This document shows positions 26,422 to 34,405 of a DNA stretch of 64,000 nucleotides, piece after piece. The stretch is from Leucobacter sp. OLIS6 (lineage in GTDB: Bacteria > Actinomycetota > Actinomycetes > Actinomycetales > Microbacteriaceae). Position 1 is the first letter of the stretch, and each line of letters begins with the position of its first letter. Made by a program: the position numbers and the translations under genes. Under the pieces are notes generated by a model. The model was not told where the DNA came from. It made no database searches and was given only the letters and a program-made list of their open reading frames with translations. The stretch covers positions 248,001-312,000 of the forward strand of contig NZ_MRAV01000001.1 of assembly GCF_002752355.1 (NCBI RefSeq), written 5' to 3'.

Positions 26422-26453
26422 CGGCGCGTCCGGGATCCGTCCGGGACGCGCCG
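26422..26453. terminator. Bidirectional hairpin between nucleoside phosphorylase and kinase genes
   Basis: CGGCGCGTCC (26422-26431) pairs perfectly with GGACGCGCCG (26444-26453). TTTCG follows on the plus strand. The two flanking genes converge on it. Confidence 0.7.
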
Positions 26454-26463
26454 TTTCGCGTCC

Positions 26464-28284
26464 CTAGGAACGGGATCGGAACCGAGTGTCCGGGAGTTCC
26501 CCGCGGCCGGCGCGAATCCGCACCTTCGGCACCGCCTCGGTGGGTGGCGCCATCGGCAGGGTCATGCGGAACTCGGTCCCCTCGCCCTCGCGGCTCGCGA
26601 CCTCCATGCGCCCGCCGTGCGCGATCACGATCGCGCGGGTGATGCTCAACCCGAGGCCGATCCCGGGGACCGCGTTGCGAGTCGCCGTCGAAGCCCGGAA
26701 GAACCGGGTGAAGAGCATGCCCTGCTCGTCCTCGGGGATCCCGATACCGGTGTCGCGCACGGCGAGCACGACCGCACCGTCGACGGGCCGGACCTCGGCC
26801 GTGACCCGGCCGCCGCGCGGGGTGAACTTGATCGCGTTCGATAGCAGATTGTCGAGCGCCTGGCCGATGCGCCGCTCATCGATCGAGACCACGACGGGAC
26901 GGCCGGGGAGCTCGGTGCGCAGCTCGACGCCCTCGCGCTGCGCATGCGGTGCTGCGGACTCGACCGCGGAACGCACGCTCTCGGAGAGATCCGAATCGAA
27001 GCACTCGAGCGGGAACCGGCCGGACTCGACCTGCGCGGTGAAGAGCAGATCGCCGACGAGCGCGAGCAGCCGCTGGGCGTTGCGCTCGATGATGTCGACG
27101 AACTCGCGCTGCTCTTCGGCGAGGGGACGCTCCGGGTCGCTGCGCAGTAGATCCAGGAACCCGATGATCGCGCTGAGCGGAGTGCGCAGCTCGTGCGAGA
27201 TCATTCCGACGAATTGGTCCTTCATGCGCGCGACCTCGACCGCGCGGGTCTCGTCGGTGACGACCAGCAGGTAGCCGCGCTGCTGCCCCGTGCCGTCCTT
27301 GCGCGGGGTGACCGTGATCCTCGCGGGCACGGTGAGCCCCGTCGCCGTCGAGATCTCGAGGTCGGCGTCGACCGTCGAATCGGCGTCGGCCCGGGCGAAC
27401 AGCGCTCGCACGCCCTGCGGCAGATCCTCCGGCGCGTGCGCGTGCACCAGATCCGGGTGCTCCTCGGCGAGCATCGCGAGCACATCGGCGGGGAAGAAGC
27501 GATCGATGCGGACGCCGTCGAGCGCCTCGGCCCGGGTGAGTCCGAGGAGCCGCTCGGCTCCCGGGTTCCAGGCCTCGACGGTGCCGCGGCAGTCGGTCGC
27601 GATGACGGCCTGGGCGGTGATCGCCGCCCACAGGCTCTCGAACGATTCGAGCAGCGCACGGTACCGCTGCTCGCTCTCGCGCAGCTGGGCGATCATCTCG
27701 GCGTTCTGCTCGAGGGCGCGGGTGCGCTCGGAGACGAGCCGCTCCGCCTGCTCGATGCGGATCCGCTGCTGACGCGAGAGGTCGTGGATCGCGGCCGCGA
27801 CCGCCGCGTAGACGAGCGGGGAGACGACGCCGCGGAGCCAGTCCGCCGGGCTGTCGGGCGGGGTCGCGAGGTAGGGCATCAGGATGGTGAACGAGCTGAG
27901 CAGCACCGCGGCGACGACGTACCGGAACTTCGGGGCGGTCGCGAGCCACACCACCGGGAGCAGTACGAGGGCGCCGAACATCGAGTGCGCGCCGCCCGTG
28001 CCCGCGCGAAACAGCCCCAGCCCGACGATGTCGACCACAGGGATCAGGAGCACCGCGAACCCCTCGTGCCCGCGATGCGCGCGCAGCAGGGCGGCGTACG
28101 CGGTCGCCGCGAGGATCACCGCGCTGCCCGCGAAGGCCGCGCCCTCGGAGACCGGCTTCAGACCGGGGACCAGGTGGACGAGCGCCAGCGCGACGAGGAG
28201 CGCGATCGTGGTCGGTGCCTGTTTGAGCAGCGGCCCGGGACGGTCGAAGACGCGGAGCAGCCGGTTCCGCGGAGCCTCGCTCAT
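26464..28284 (-). CDS. Membrane PAS sensor histidine kinase, last gene of the glycan/phosphorelay operon
   Basis: 606 aa. About six membrane helices in residues 20-180, a short coiled coil (QQRIRIEQAERLVSERTRAL), a PAS domain near 215-330 (ATDCRGTVEAWNPGAERLLG), HisKA with MISHELRTPLSAIIG and the phosphorylated His at residue 364, and an ATPase domain with DNLLSNAIKFTPRGG, DTGIGIPEDE and GIGLGLSITRAI. There is no receiver fused to it. It overlaps the upstream stand-alone receiver gene by 4 bases (ATGA). Two receivers in the same operon (28281-28625 and the N-terminus of the deaminase at 31945-32985) are its likely targets; neither has a DNA-binding domain. Confidence 0.92.
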   Translation of the reverse strand: MSEAPRNRLLRVFDRPGPLLKQAPTTIALLVALALVHLVPGLKPVSEGAAFAGSAVILAATAYAALLRAHRGHEGFAVLLIPVVDIVGLGLFRAGTGGAHSMFGALVLLPVVWLATAPKFRYVVAAVLLSSFTILMPYLATPPDSPADWLRGVVSPLVYAAVAAAIHDLSRQQRIRIEQAERLVSERTRALEQNAEMIAQLRESEQRYRALLESFESLWAAITAQAVIATDCRGTVEAWNPGAERLLGLTRAEALDGVRIDRFFPADVLAMLAEEHPDLVHAHAPEDLPQGVRALFARADADSTVDADLEISTATGLTVPARITVTPRKDGTGQQRGYLLVVTDETRAVEVARMKDQFVGMISHELRTPLSAIIGFLDLLRSDPERPLAEEQREFVDIIERNAQRLLALVGDLLFTAQVESGRFPLECFDSDLSESVRSAVESAAPHAQREGVELRTELPGRPVVVSIDERRIGQALDNLLSNAIKFTPRGGRVTAEVRPVDGAVVLAVRDTGIGIPEDEQGMLFTRFFRASTATRNAVPGIGLGLSITRAIVIAHGGRMEVASREGEGTEFRMTLPMAPPTEAVPKVRIRAGRGELPDTRFRSRS

Positions 28285-28625
28285 GCCGCGAGTCCGACGA
28301 CGAGCTCGTGCACGGCCGCAGAGGTGACCGGCTTCGGGAGCGCGGCGTCGGCCTCGGGGTAGTCGGCGGGGTCCAGCACCGAGCTGATCACGATGAAGCA
28401 GTCGGGGAACCGCTCGCGCAGGCGCTGCGAGCACTCCTCGCCCGTGAGACCGGGGAGACGGAGGTCGATGATCGCGAGCGAGGGGGAGATCTCGGCGAAG
28501 GCCGCGATGGCGGATTCGGCATCGGCCGTCGCGAAGACCTCGAAGCCCTCGCGCTCGAGCAGCAGGCGGAGCAGGGCGGACTGGTCCGTGCTGTCCTCGA
28601 CCGTGAGGGCGAGCGGCGCGCTCAT
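28281..28625 (-). CDS. Stand-alone response regulator receiver (CheY-like)
   Basis: 114 aa, a receiver domain only. Acidic pair VEDS near residues 9-12, phosphoacceptor Asp54 in AIIDLRLPGLTG, Ser in VISSVLD and Lys in ALPKPVTS. With no output domain it must act by protein contact or as a phosphate shuttle. It overlaps the small membrane protein gene upstream and the kinase gene downstream (ATGA on both sides). Confidence 0.92.
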   Translation of the reverse strand: MSAPLALTVEDSTDQSALLRLLLEREGFEVFATADAESAIAAFAEISPSLAIIDLRLPGLTGEECSQRLRERFPDCFIVISSVLDPADYPEADAALPKPVTSAAVHELVVGLAA

Positions 28626-28753
28626 CGCAGGAACAGCTCTCGGACGACGACGATGGCGGCCACCACCGCGAGGGCGATCAGGGCCTGGGGCACGAGGCGG
28701 CGTTCCCGCCGTGCATCGCGCGCGATCTCGTCGAGCTCCGGTGCTGGACTCAT
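28622..28753 (-). CDS. 43-residue single-pass membrane protein
   Basis: The peptide has an acidic and basic N-terminus (SPAPELDEIARDARRERR) and one C-terminal membrane helix (ALIALAVVAAIVVVRELF). Both ends overlap neighbouring genes by 4 bases, so it is under translational coupling and is very probably real despite its size. It may tether or regulate the glycosyltransferase or the receiver. No family is recognised. Confidence 0.7.
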   Translation of the reverse strand: MSPAPELDEIARDARRERRLVPQALIALAVVAAIVVVRELFLR

Positions 28754-30237
28754 GAGACGACCCTTCCGACCTTCTCGGTCTTGATCCAGGATGCGTCGGC
28801 TCGGCGCCATTCCTTGATGTACGAGTCCACAGTAATCGCGCAGAGCAGCGATCCGTAGCCGAATACGTAGATGCAGAGCCTCGCGATGAAGCGACCGCCG
28901 GGCAGGCGTTCGGTCCATCGCGCCGCCCAGGCGCCCAGCATCGAGATCGGGCCCCAGAGGTACAGGATCGACGCGTACACGAAGCGATCCTCGCGGGTGA
29001 GGGTGCCGAGCCAGTCGGTGAGCAGGGCGTCCGAGAACCGGGGAAAGAGCGCGATGGCCATCATGACCATCGCGCCGAGCCCGGGGAACAGGAGCGCTTC
29101 GCGCCAGGATCGGCGGCCGGTGCGGCCGTCGAGCTGCACGGCGTAGAGGATCGAATAGAGGTAGGTGCAGGCCGCGAGGATCCACATGAAGCGGAACACC
29201 GCCTCGGCGATCCCGCTGTGCAGCAGGAGGAGCGAGAAGAGCGCGACCGAGGCGAGCAGCATCCAGACGGGCAACAGCAGGATGCTGAACCAGCTGAGGC
29301 CGAACGAGAGGCTGCCGAGGCGGTGGATCCGGCTCGGACGGAACCAGACCCTGCGGTAGATCGAGGTGAGCTGGACGTTGCCGCGAGCCCAGCGCAGGCG
29401 CTGCTTCCACAGCGCGTCGACCGTGCGGGGTTCTTCCGCCAGCACCACCGCGTGCGGCTCGAACACCATGCGCCGGCCGTGCAGCTGCCCTTCGAACGTC
29501 GTCATGGTGTCCTCGGCCAGGGTGCCGGTCGGGATCCGGCCGCCGATCGCCTCGAGGTTCGCCCGCGAGTGCAACTGTGCGCCGCCGGCCAGGCAGGCGA
29601 CCGCGCCGAGCACGTTCTGGGTGCGACGGGAGGCCAGCTGGGCGAGCACGTACTCCATGCCGATGAACCGGGTGAGGTAGTTGCGGTCGTGGCTGCCCTC
29701 GGCGATGTACGCGGTCACGGCGCCGACGCGCTCGTCGGCGAGGTGCCGGCTCATCTTGCGGAGCGAGTCGCGCGCGAAGATCACGTCGGCGTCCATGATG
29801 AGCACGGCCTCGGTCCACGGATCGGCGAGCACGCGCGAGATGCCGTGGTTGAGCGTGTGGGCCTTGCCCTCGCCGCCGACCTCGCGCCGCAGATGCACGA
29901 CCCGCCTCGGGTATCGAGCGGCGCGATCGAGCACAACGTCTGGTGTGCTGTCGGTCGAGGCGTCGTCGACGACGAAGATCCGGAGCCGCTCCGCAGGGTA
30001 CTCGAGCGTGAGGAGGCGGTCGATCGACGCCCCGATCACGAGCCCCTCGTTCCAGGCCGGCACGATGACGGCGATGTTCGGCGCGTACGGCGCAGCGCGG
30101 CGGTAGTGGTTCTTGAACGCGTGGATCGGCAGCACCAGGAACTGGAACGCCGTGTTGAACACCGGAGTGGTGCCGAGCAGCACGCAGATCAGCAGGAAGA
30201 CGATCAGTGCGATCTCGAAGCCGTTCGGCGCGTTCAC
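28750..30237 (-). CDS. Membrane family-2 glycosyltransferase (processive, cellulose/chitin/hyaluronan synthase-like)
   Basis: 495 aa from a GTG that overlaps the upstream PHP gene stop. An N-terminal helix, then a GT-A catalytic domain with AVIVPAWNEG, FVVDDASTD, the metal-binding LIMDADVIF, the catalytic AEDTMTT and the QRLRW (QxxRW) motif, followed by four or five membrane helices. This is the layout of processive synthases such as NodC, IcaA and chitin or hyaluronan synthases. The sugar is not predictable, but the PIG-L deacetylase in the same operon is consistent with an N-acetylhexosamine. It is the likely core enzyme of the operon. Confidence 0.92.
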   Translation of the reverse strand: MNAPNGFEIALIVFLLICVLLGTTPVFNTAFQFLVLPIHAFKNHYRRAAPYAPNIAVIVPAWNEGLVIGASIDRLLTLEYPAERLRIFVVDDASTDSTPDVVLDRAARYPRRVVHLRREVGGEGKAHTLNHGISRVLADPWTEAVLIMDADVIFARDSLRKMSRHLADERVGAVTAYIAEGSHDRNYLTRFIGMEYVLAQLASRRTQNVLGAVACLAGGAQLHSRANLEAIGGRIPTGTLAEDTMTTFEGQLHGRRMVFEPHAVVLAEEPRTVDALWKQRLRWARGNVQLTSIYRRVWFRPSRIHRLGSLSFGLSWFSILLLPVWMLLASVALFSLLLLHSGIAEAVFRFMWILAACTYLYSILYAVQLDGRTGRRSWREALLFPGLGAMVMMAIALFPRFSDALLTDWLGTLTREDRFVYASILYLWGPISMLGAWAARWTERLPGGRFIARLCIYVFGYGSLLCAITVDSYIKEWRRADASWIKTEKVGRVVS

Positions 30238-30959
30238 GCGAGGGCCTCCGCAGCGTCGAGCAGTTCGCGCACCCGCCGGTATCGCCCGACCTCGGCCGCA
30301 TCGTGGCTGTCGGTCGACGCGACGATTCCGGCGCCGGCCTCGCGCAGGGCGACGAGGGTGGCCGGCTCGGGACAGCCCCACTTCTCGTTCACCTCGACGA
30401 GGGTGTCCGTCGCGGCTGCGGCGGAGGCCCAGGCCGCGAGGCGCTCCGCTCCGAGCCGGGACTCGCTCAGGCCGATCTTGGGCAGGATCGAGAAGCAGTG
30501 CGCCAGCTGATTGCCCGGGTGGCGCTCCATCGCCGCGACGAGGGCCTGCACGAGGTCGTCGAGCGCGTCCTCGTCGTTCCACCCGGCGGCGAGCCGCGCG
30601 CGGATCTCGGACGGGCCGAGGGGGCCGTCGGCGCCGGGGAACTGGTGGTCGGCGATGAGGATCCGGTCGATGCCCGCGGGAAGCGCGGGGATGTCGAGCG
30701 CGCCCGAGCGGTCGAGGATCTTCGCCTCGACTCCGGTCAGCACGGTGAGCCCGTCGGGTACGTGCAGCGCCGAGACCGCCGCGAGGTACTCGGGGACCCA
30801 GCCGGAGCTGCGGCGCACGTGGTCGACCAGCCGCAGCGTGTCGAGTCCGGCGGCCGCGGCCGCGGCGACGTTCTGTTCGAGGGACGAGACCGCGTCGTCG
30901 GAGAACGTCGAGTGGACGTGGTGGTCGCCGCGGAGCGCCGCCGCCGACGCGATGCTCAC
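30234..30959 (-). CDS. PHP-domain metallo-phosphoesterase
   Basis: 241 aa from a GTG. Metal-binding motifs of the PHP fold: DHHVHSTFSDD near residue 12, LRLVDHV near 43, a conserved glutamate in GVEAKI, AHCF near 150 and STDSHDAAEVGRY near the C-terminus. PHP proteins act as histidinol phosphatase, tyrosine phosphatase (CpsB/Wzb-like) or general phosphoesterase. In this operon it may remove phosphate from a sugar or lipid intermediate, or dephosphorylate a protein. It overlaps the genes on both sides (GTGA). Confidence 0.85.
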   Translation of the reverse strand: MSIASAAALRGDHHVHSTFSDDAVSSLEQNVAAAAAAGLDTLRLVDHVRRSSGWVPEYLAAVSALHVPDGLTVLTGVEAKILDRSGALDIPALPAGIDRILIADHQFPGADGPLGPSEIRARLAAGWNDEDALDDLVQALVAAMERHPGNQLAHCFSILPKIGLSESRLGAERLAAWASAAAATDTLVEVNEKWGCPEPATLVALREAGAGIVASTDSHDAAEVGRYRRVRELLDAAEALA

Positions 30960-31945
30960 GCGTCGTCCTGGTGTCCGGCGTGCGCCGACTCGAGGACCTC
31001 GTCGACCTCGACGATCACGTCCTCGAGGAACCGCACCGAGGCGACCTCGCGGAATCCGACCCGCTCCGGCAGCGTCTCGCCGAGGAACAGGTCGACCATG
31101 AGCGAGGGGATATCGACACCGGCCGCGATGGTGAGCGGCAGCGCGCCGGGAAAGCGCGGGTTGACCTCGAGCAGCATCGCCCGGCCCGCGCGGTCGCGGC
31201 GGAGCTGGACGTTCGCGACGCCGACGAGCCCGATTGCACGGGCGACCGCAGCGGCGGTCTCCTCCAGCTCGGGATCGCGCATCGTGCGGCCCGCGATAGC
31301 GACGCCCGAGTCCACGCGGGCGCGCGTGCGCGGGACGGCCGCGACAATCCCGCCGTTTGCGTCGGCGATGACGTCGACCGAGTACTCCTCGCCCGGGAGC
31401 AGGTCCTGCACGATCAGGCCCTCGTCGGTCGGCAGCGTCTCGAGCGCCGCACGGTCGGCCACCAGGCGGATCCCGCGGCTCCCAGCGCCCTGACGGGGCT
31501 TCGCGAAGACCGGGAACTCCCAGTCCACGGCGAGCGCGTCGGGGCCCGCGAGGACGGTGCGCGGCGACCGGCCGGTCGCGGCGCAGCGATCGGCGAGCGC
31601 CAGCTTGTCGAGCGCGACCCGCAGCGTCTCGGCCGGGGGCGCGGCGAGCACCGCGGGGGCGAGTTCCTCGCGGCGCTCCGCGAGCGCGAGGAGCTCGACG
31701 TCGACCGTCGAGATCACGAGATCGAGCCGGTCGGCCTCGACCAGGGTGGCGAGGGCGGCCACGAACTCCGGGTCGCGACCCGGCGGCACCAGCCGTCGCT
31801 GCTCGGCGGGCACCAGGTACAGGCCGCTGGCCCAGCCGTCCATGTCGGCCGCGAACACGGTCACGTCGTCGCGGCGCAGCAGCGATCGGATCACGGCGAC
31901 TCCTGCGGGGCCGCCGGCCCCGGTCACCAGAACGCGGGCGGTCAT
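30956..31945 (-). CDS. ATP-grasp ligase of the carbamoyl-phosphate-synthase-like type
   Basis: 329 aa. An N-terminal Rossmann-like domain starts with VLVTGAGGPAGVAVIRSLLR. The ATP-grasp domain follows with FPVFAKPRQGAGSRGIRLV, LIVQDLLPGEEYSVDVIAD and LLEVNPRFPGALPLT, which carries the Mg-binding Glu and Asn. Such enzymes join a carboxylate to an amine, thiol or other nucleophile through an acyl phosphate. Relatives occur in surface-polysaccharide and capsule clusters. The substrate is not predictable. It shares one base with the upstream deaminase stop and overlaps the PHP gene downstream. Confidence 0.88.
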   Translation of the reverse strand: MTARVLVTGAGGPAGVAVIRSLLRRDDVTVFAADMDGWASGLYLVPAEQRRLVPPGRDPEFVAALATLVEADRLDLVISTVDVELLALAERREELAPAVLAAPPAETLRVALDKLALADRCAATGRSPRTVLAGPDALAVDWEFPVFAKPRQGAGSRGIRLVADRAALETLPTDEGLIVQDLLPGEEYSVDVIADANGGIVAAVPRTRARVDSGVAIAGRTMRDPELEETAAAVARAIGLVGVANVQLRRDRAGRAMLLEVNPRFPGALPLTIAAGVDIPSLMVDLFLGETLPERVGFREVASVRFLEDVIVEVDEVLESAHAGHQDDA

Positions 31946-32985
31946 CAGTTCTCCAGTCGCAGGTGCTCGGAGGTGCTGGCGAGCTCGGCGCTCTCGCGCA
32001 CCACTTCGAGGGGTTCGACGGCGGTTCCGCCGCCGAATCGGGTCCAGTAGCGCGCGGTCGCGGTGACGAACTCGGGCGACAGGTAGTCGCGGCTCGAGGT
32101 CTGCGAGTCGAAGCAGCGCAGCAGCTCGAGCTTGCGCTCGAGGAAGCGCTCGATGCGCACGAACCGCGTGGGCCGGTAGTCGATGGTGGCCGACGGGCTC
32201 TGGTAGCAGGCGACCGTGGGGACGCGCCTGGTAGCGACGACGGTCGCCTCGCTCACCGCGCGGTGGTCCTGGTGGCGGTCGTGCCCGGAGTGCGTGTAGA
32301 CGATCGTCGGGGCGACCTCCCGCACGACCTCCTCGATGAGCCGCACCGTGGTGCCGCTGTTCGGGATCTCGGTGTCGACGAGGTCCTGCAGGAACAGGCG
32401 CGCCCCCAGCAGCTCGGCGGCGGCGAGCGACTCGTGCTGCCGGCTGTCGGCGTCGCCGCCTCGCGCCCCGCGCGACATCGTGAGGATCGTGATGCGATCG
32501 CCGGCTTCGGCGTGCGCGGCGAGGATCCCGCCCGCGCCGATCTCGACGTCGTCGGGGTGCGCGCCGATCGCGAGCACTGTTTCGGCCGCGCGTCCGCGCT
32601 GCCGGTCGCGTCCCTCCGTCGCGAGTCGCTGCACCGTCTCGATGAGCTTCGCGTTGTCGAGGGGCTTCGTGAGGAACTCGTCGGCCTGCGCGCGCAGCGC
32701 CGACACCGCGTACTCCACCGAGACGTGCGCGGTCATCACGACCACGGGGACGCCCGGAATGCTGCGGCGCAGCTCGGTCAGCAGTTCGATCCCGTTCAGA
32801 CCCGGCATCTCGATGTCGGTCACGACCACGTCGGGCCGGACCGCTGCCGCCTGCTCCACCGCGCGGAGGCCGTCCGCTGCGACGTCGACCGTGCATCCGG
32901 CGCGCCGCTCGAGGATCGTGCGTACCAGCAGGGCGACGTCCGGATCGTCATCGACGACGAGCACTCGGGGGGCGTCGTTGGCCAT
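31945..32985 (-). CDS. Response-regulator receiver fused to a PIG-L/LmbE deacetylase
   Basis: 346 aa. Residues 1-122 are a complete receiver: Asp12-Asp13, phosphoacceptor Asp57 in VVTDIEMPG, Thr85 in VVMTAH and Lys107 in FLTKPLD. Residues 135-330 are a zinc-dependent PIG-L/LmbE domain with AIGAHPDDVEIGAGG (His143, Asp145, Asp146) and THSGHDRHQDHRAV. The family removes N-acetyl groups from GlcNAc conjugates (as in mycothiol, bacillithiol and GPI biosynthesis). A fused receiver suggests that phosphorylation switches the enzyme on or off. The ATG follows GAGGAGACCGCTGCC, 14 bases after the cupin gene stop, so it may also be cotranscribed with the transporter operon upstream. Confidence 0.92.
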   Translation of the reverse strand: MANDAPRVLVVDDDPDVALLVRTILERRAGCTVDVAADGLRAVEQAAAVRPDVVVTDIEMPGLNGIELLTELRRSIPGVPVVVMTAHVSVEYAVSALRAQADEFLTKPLDNAKLIETVQRLATEGRDRQRGRAAETVLAIGAHPDDVEIGAGGILAAHAEAGDRITILTMSRGARGGDADSRQHESLAAAELLGARLFLQDLVDTEIPNSGTTVRLIEEVVREVAPTIVYTHSGHDRHQDHRAVSEATVVATRRVPTVACYQSPSATIDYRPTRFVRIERFLERKLELLRCFDSQTSSRDYLSPEFVTATARYWTRFGGGTAVEPLEVVRESAELASTSEHLRLEN

Positions 32986-32999
32986 CGGCAGCGGTCTCC

Positions 33000-33494
33000 T
33001 CAGCGGGTCAGTTCGGCGATCCTGTTCGAGAACTCAGGGTATCGCTCCGAGAGCTCGGCGCGATCCCCGAGCCGGAATCCCTCCCAGTCGAAGCCGGGGG
33101 CCATGGTGGTGCCGACCAGGGTCCAGTCGCCCGTCGAAGACGAGCCCTGCATCACGCCGGCGGGTACGGCGAACTGGGGCAGCAGTCCGGCTGCGGGGTC
33201 CGCGCCTACCAACTGCTCCTCGGCGTGCCCGTCCGGGTACAGCAGGAGCAGGCGGAGCGGGGAGCCCGCGTACCAGTGGTAGATCTCGACCGATTCGAGC
33301 GAATGCAGCGCCGAGAAGTCGTCGCCGGCGAGCAGGAAGTAGATCGCGGTCGAGTGCGCGTCGAGGTGGGCCTGCCGGAACAGCCCGCCTTCGTGGGGGA
33401 GGGGTTCGAGGCCGAGCGCGGCGACCCAGCGGGCGGCCTCGGCGGGGATCCCGGGATCCTGCGTCGTGGCACCCGTCGCCTCGGACCCGCTCAT
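33000..33494 (-). CDS. Cupin DUF985 (cupin_5) protein
   Basis: 164 aa. A single cupin domain with GGLFRQAHLD, STAIYFLLAGDDFSALHSL, EIYHWYAGSPL and VGTTMAPGFDWEGFRLGD, all typical of DUF985 proteins. Function is unproven; some relatives bind metals or sugars. It overlaps the last permease gene of the BMP-type transporter by 4 bases and so belongs to that operon. Its stop codon overlaps the Shine-Dalgarno of the receiver-deaminase gene. Confidence 0.88.
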   Translation of the reverse strand: MSGSEATGATTQDPGIPAEAARWVAALGLEPLPHEGGLFRQAHLDAHSTAIYFLLAGDDFSALHSLESVEIYHWYAGSPLRLLLLYPDGHAEEQLVGADPAAGLLPQFAVPAGVMQGSSSTGDWTLVGTTMAPGFDWEGFRLGDRAELSERYPEFSNRIAELTR

Positions 33495-34405
33495 GCGAGC
33501 TGCGCCGTTCGTGTCTGCTTGAACCGACGGCTCATGAGGATCAGCACGATCAGCGTCACGATGTACGGGCCGGCATCGGTCAGCTGCTGCGGCAGGCCGA
33601 AGGACTGCAGGCGGAAGCCGATCGCGTCGGCGAAGCCGAACAGGAGCGCGGCTCCCAGCACGCCCACGGGATGCGCGCGGGCGAGCATGACCACGACGAC
33701 GGCGATCCAGCCGCGGCCGGCCGACATGTTCTCGGTGAACTGGACGACGTTGCCGAGCGCGAGCTGCGCTCCTCCGAGACCCGCGAGGGCGCCCGAGGCG
33801 AGCACCGCGAGCAGCTGGTAGCGCTGCGGGTTGACGCCGAGCGTGGCGGCGGCGAGCGGACGCTCGCCCACGCCGCGCAGGCGCAGGCCCACGGGCGTGC
33901 GGAACAGCACGACCCAGAGCACGGGGACGAGCAGCAGCGCGAGGTAGCCGATCGGCGTCAGCGAGAACAGCGGGCCGATGCCGGGGATGTCTGCGAGACC
34001 CGGGATGCGCCAGGTGGGGATCCCGTCGATCTTCGGATCCTTGAACACACCCTGGACGTGGAAGATCGCGAGGAGGAGGAAGCTCGTCATGCCGACGGCG
34101 AGGATGTTCATGGCGACGGCGAGCACGATCGGATCGCCCTTGCGGTACACGGCGCCGTAGCCGAGGATCATCGAGAACAGCATGCCGGCCCCCATCGCCG
34201 CGAGCGAACCGAGGATCCAGCTGTGGGTGCCGTAGGAGACCGCGACACCGGTGAACGTGCCGATGAGCAGGATGCCCTCGAGGCCGATGTTGAAGATGCC
34301 GACCCGCTCGCAGATCATGCCGCCGAGCGCGGCGAGCAGGATCGGGATGAGCGAGCGGAGGACGGAGGCGACCAGGTCCTGGTCGAACAAGGCGAGCAGG
34401 TTCAT
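33491..34405 (-). CDS. ABC transporter permease, nucleoside/BMP type (second subunit)
   Basis: 304 aa with about nine membrane helices. The BPD_transp_2 signature is visible in GGMICERVGIFNIGLEGILLIG and AATLGVNPQRYQLLAVLASG. This matches NupQ/YufQ-type permeases that import nucleosides with a BMP lipoprotein. It overlaps the upstream permease gene and the downstream cupin gene. Confidence 0.9.
   Translation of the reverse strand: MNLLALFDQDLVASVLRSLIPILLAALGGMICERVGIFNIGLEGILLIGTFTGVAVSYGTHSWILGSLAAMGAGMLFSMILGYGAVYRKGDPIVLAVAMNILAVGMTSFLLLAIFHVQGVFKDPKIDGIPTWRIPGLADIPGIGPLFSLTPIGYLALLLVPVLWVVLFRTPVGLRLRGVGERPLAAATLGVNPQRYQLLAVLASGALAGLGGAQLALGNVVQFTENMSAGRGWIAVVVVMLARAHPVGVLGAALLFGFADAIGFRLQSFGLPQQLTDAGPYIVTLIVLILMSRRFKQTRTAQLA

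Noticed and set aside
26464..28284. Kinase considered as a hybrid histidine kinase
   Set aside because: No receiver follows the ATPase domain; the receiver is a separate upstream gene.
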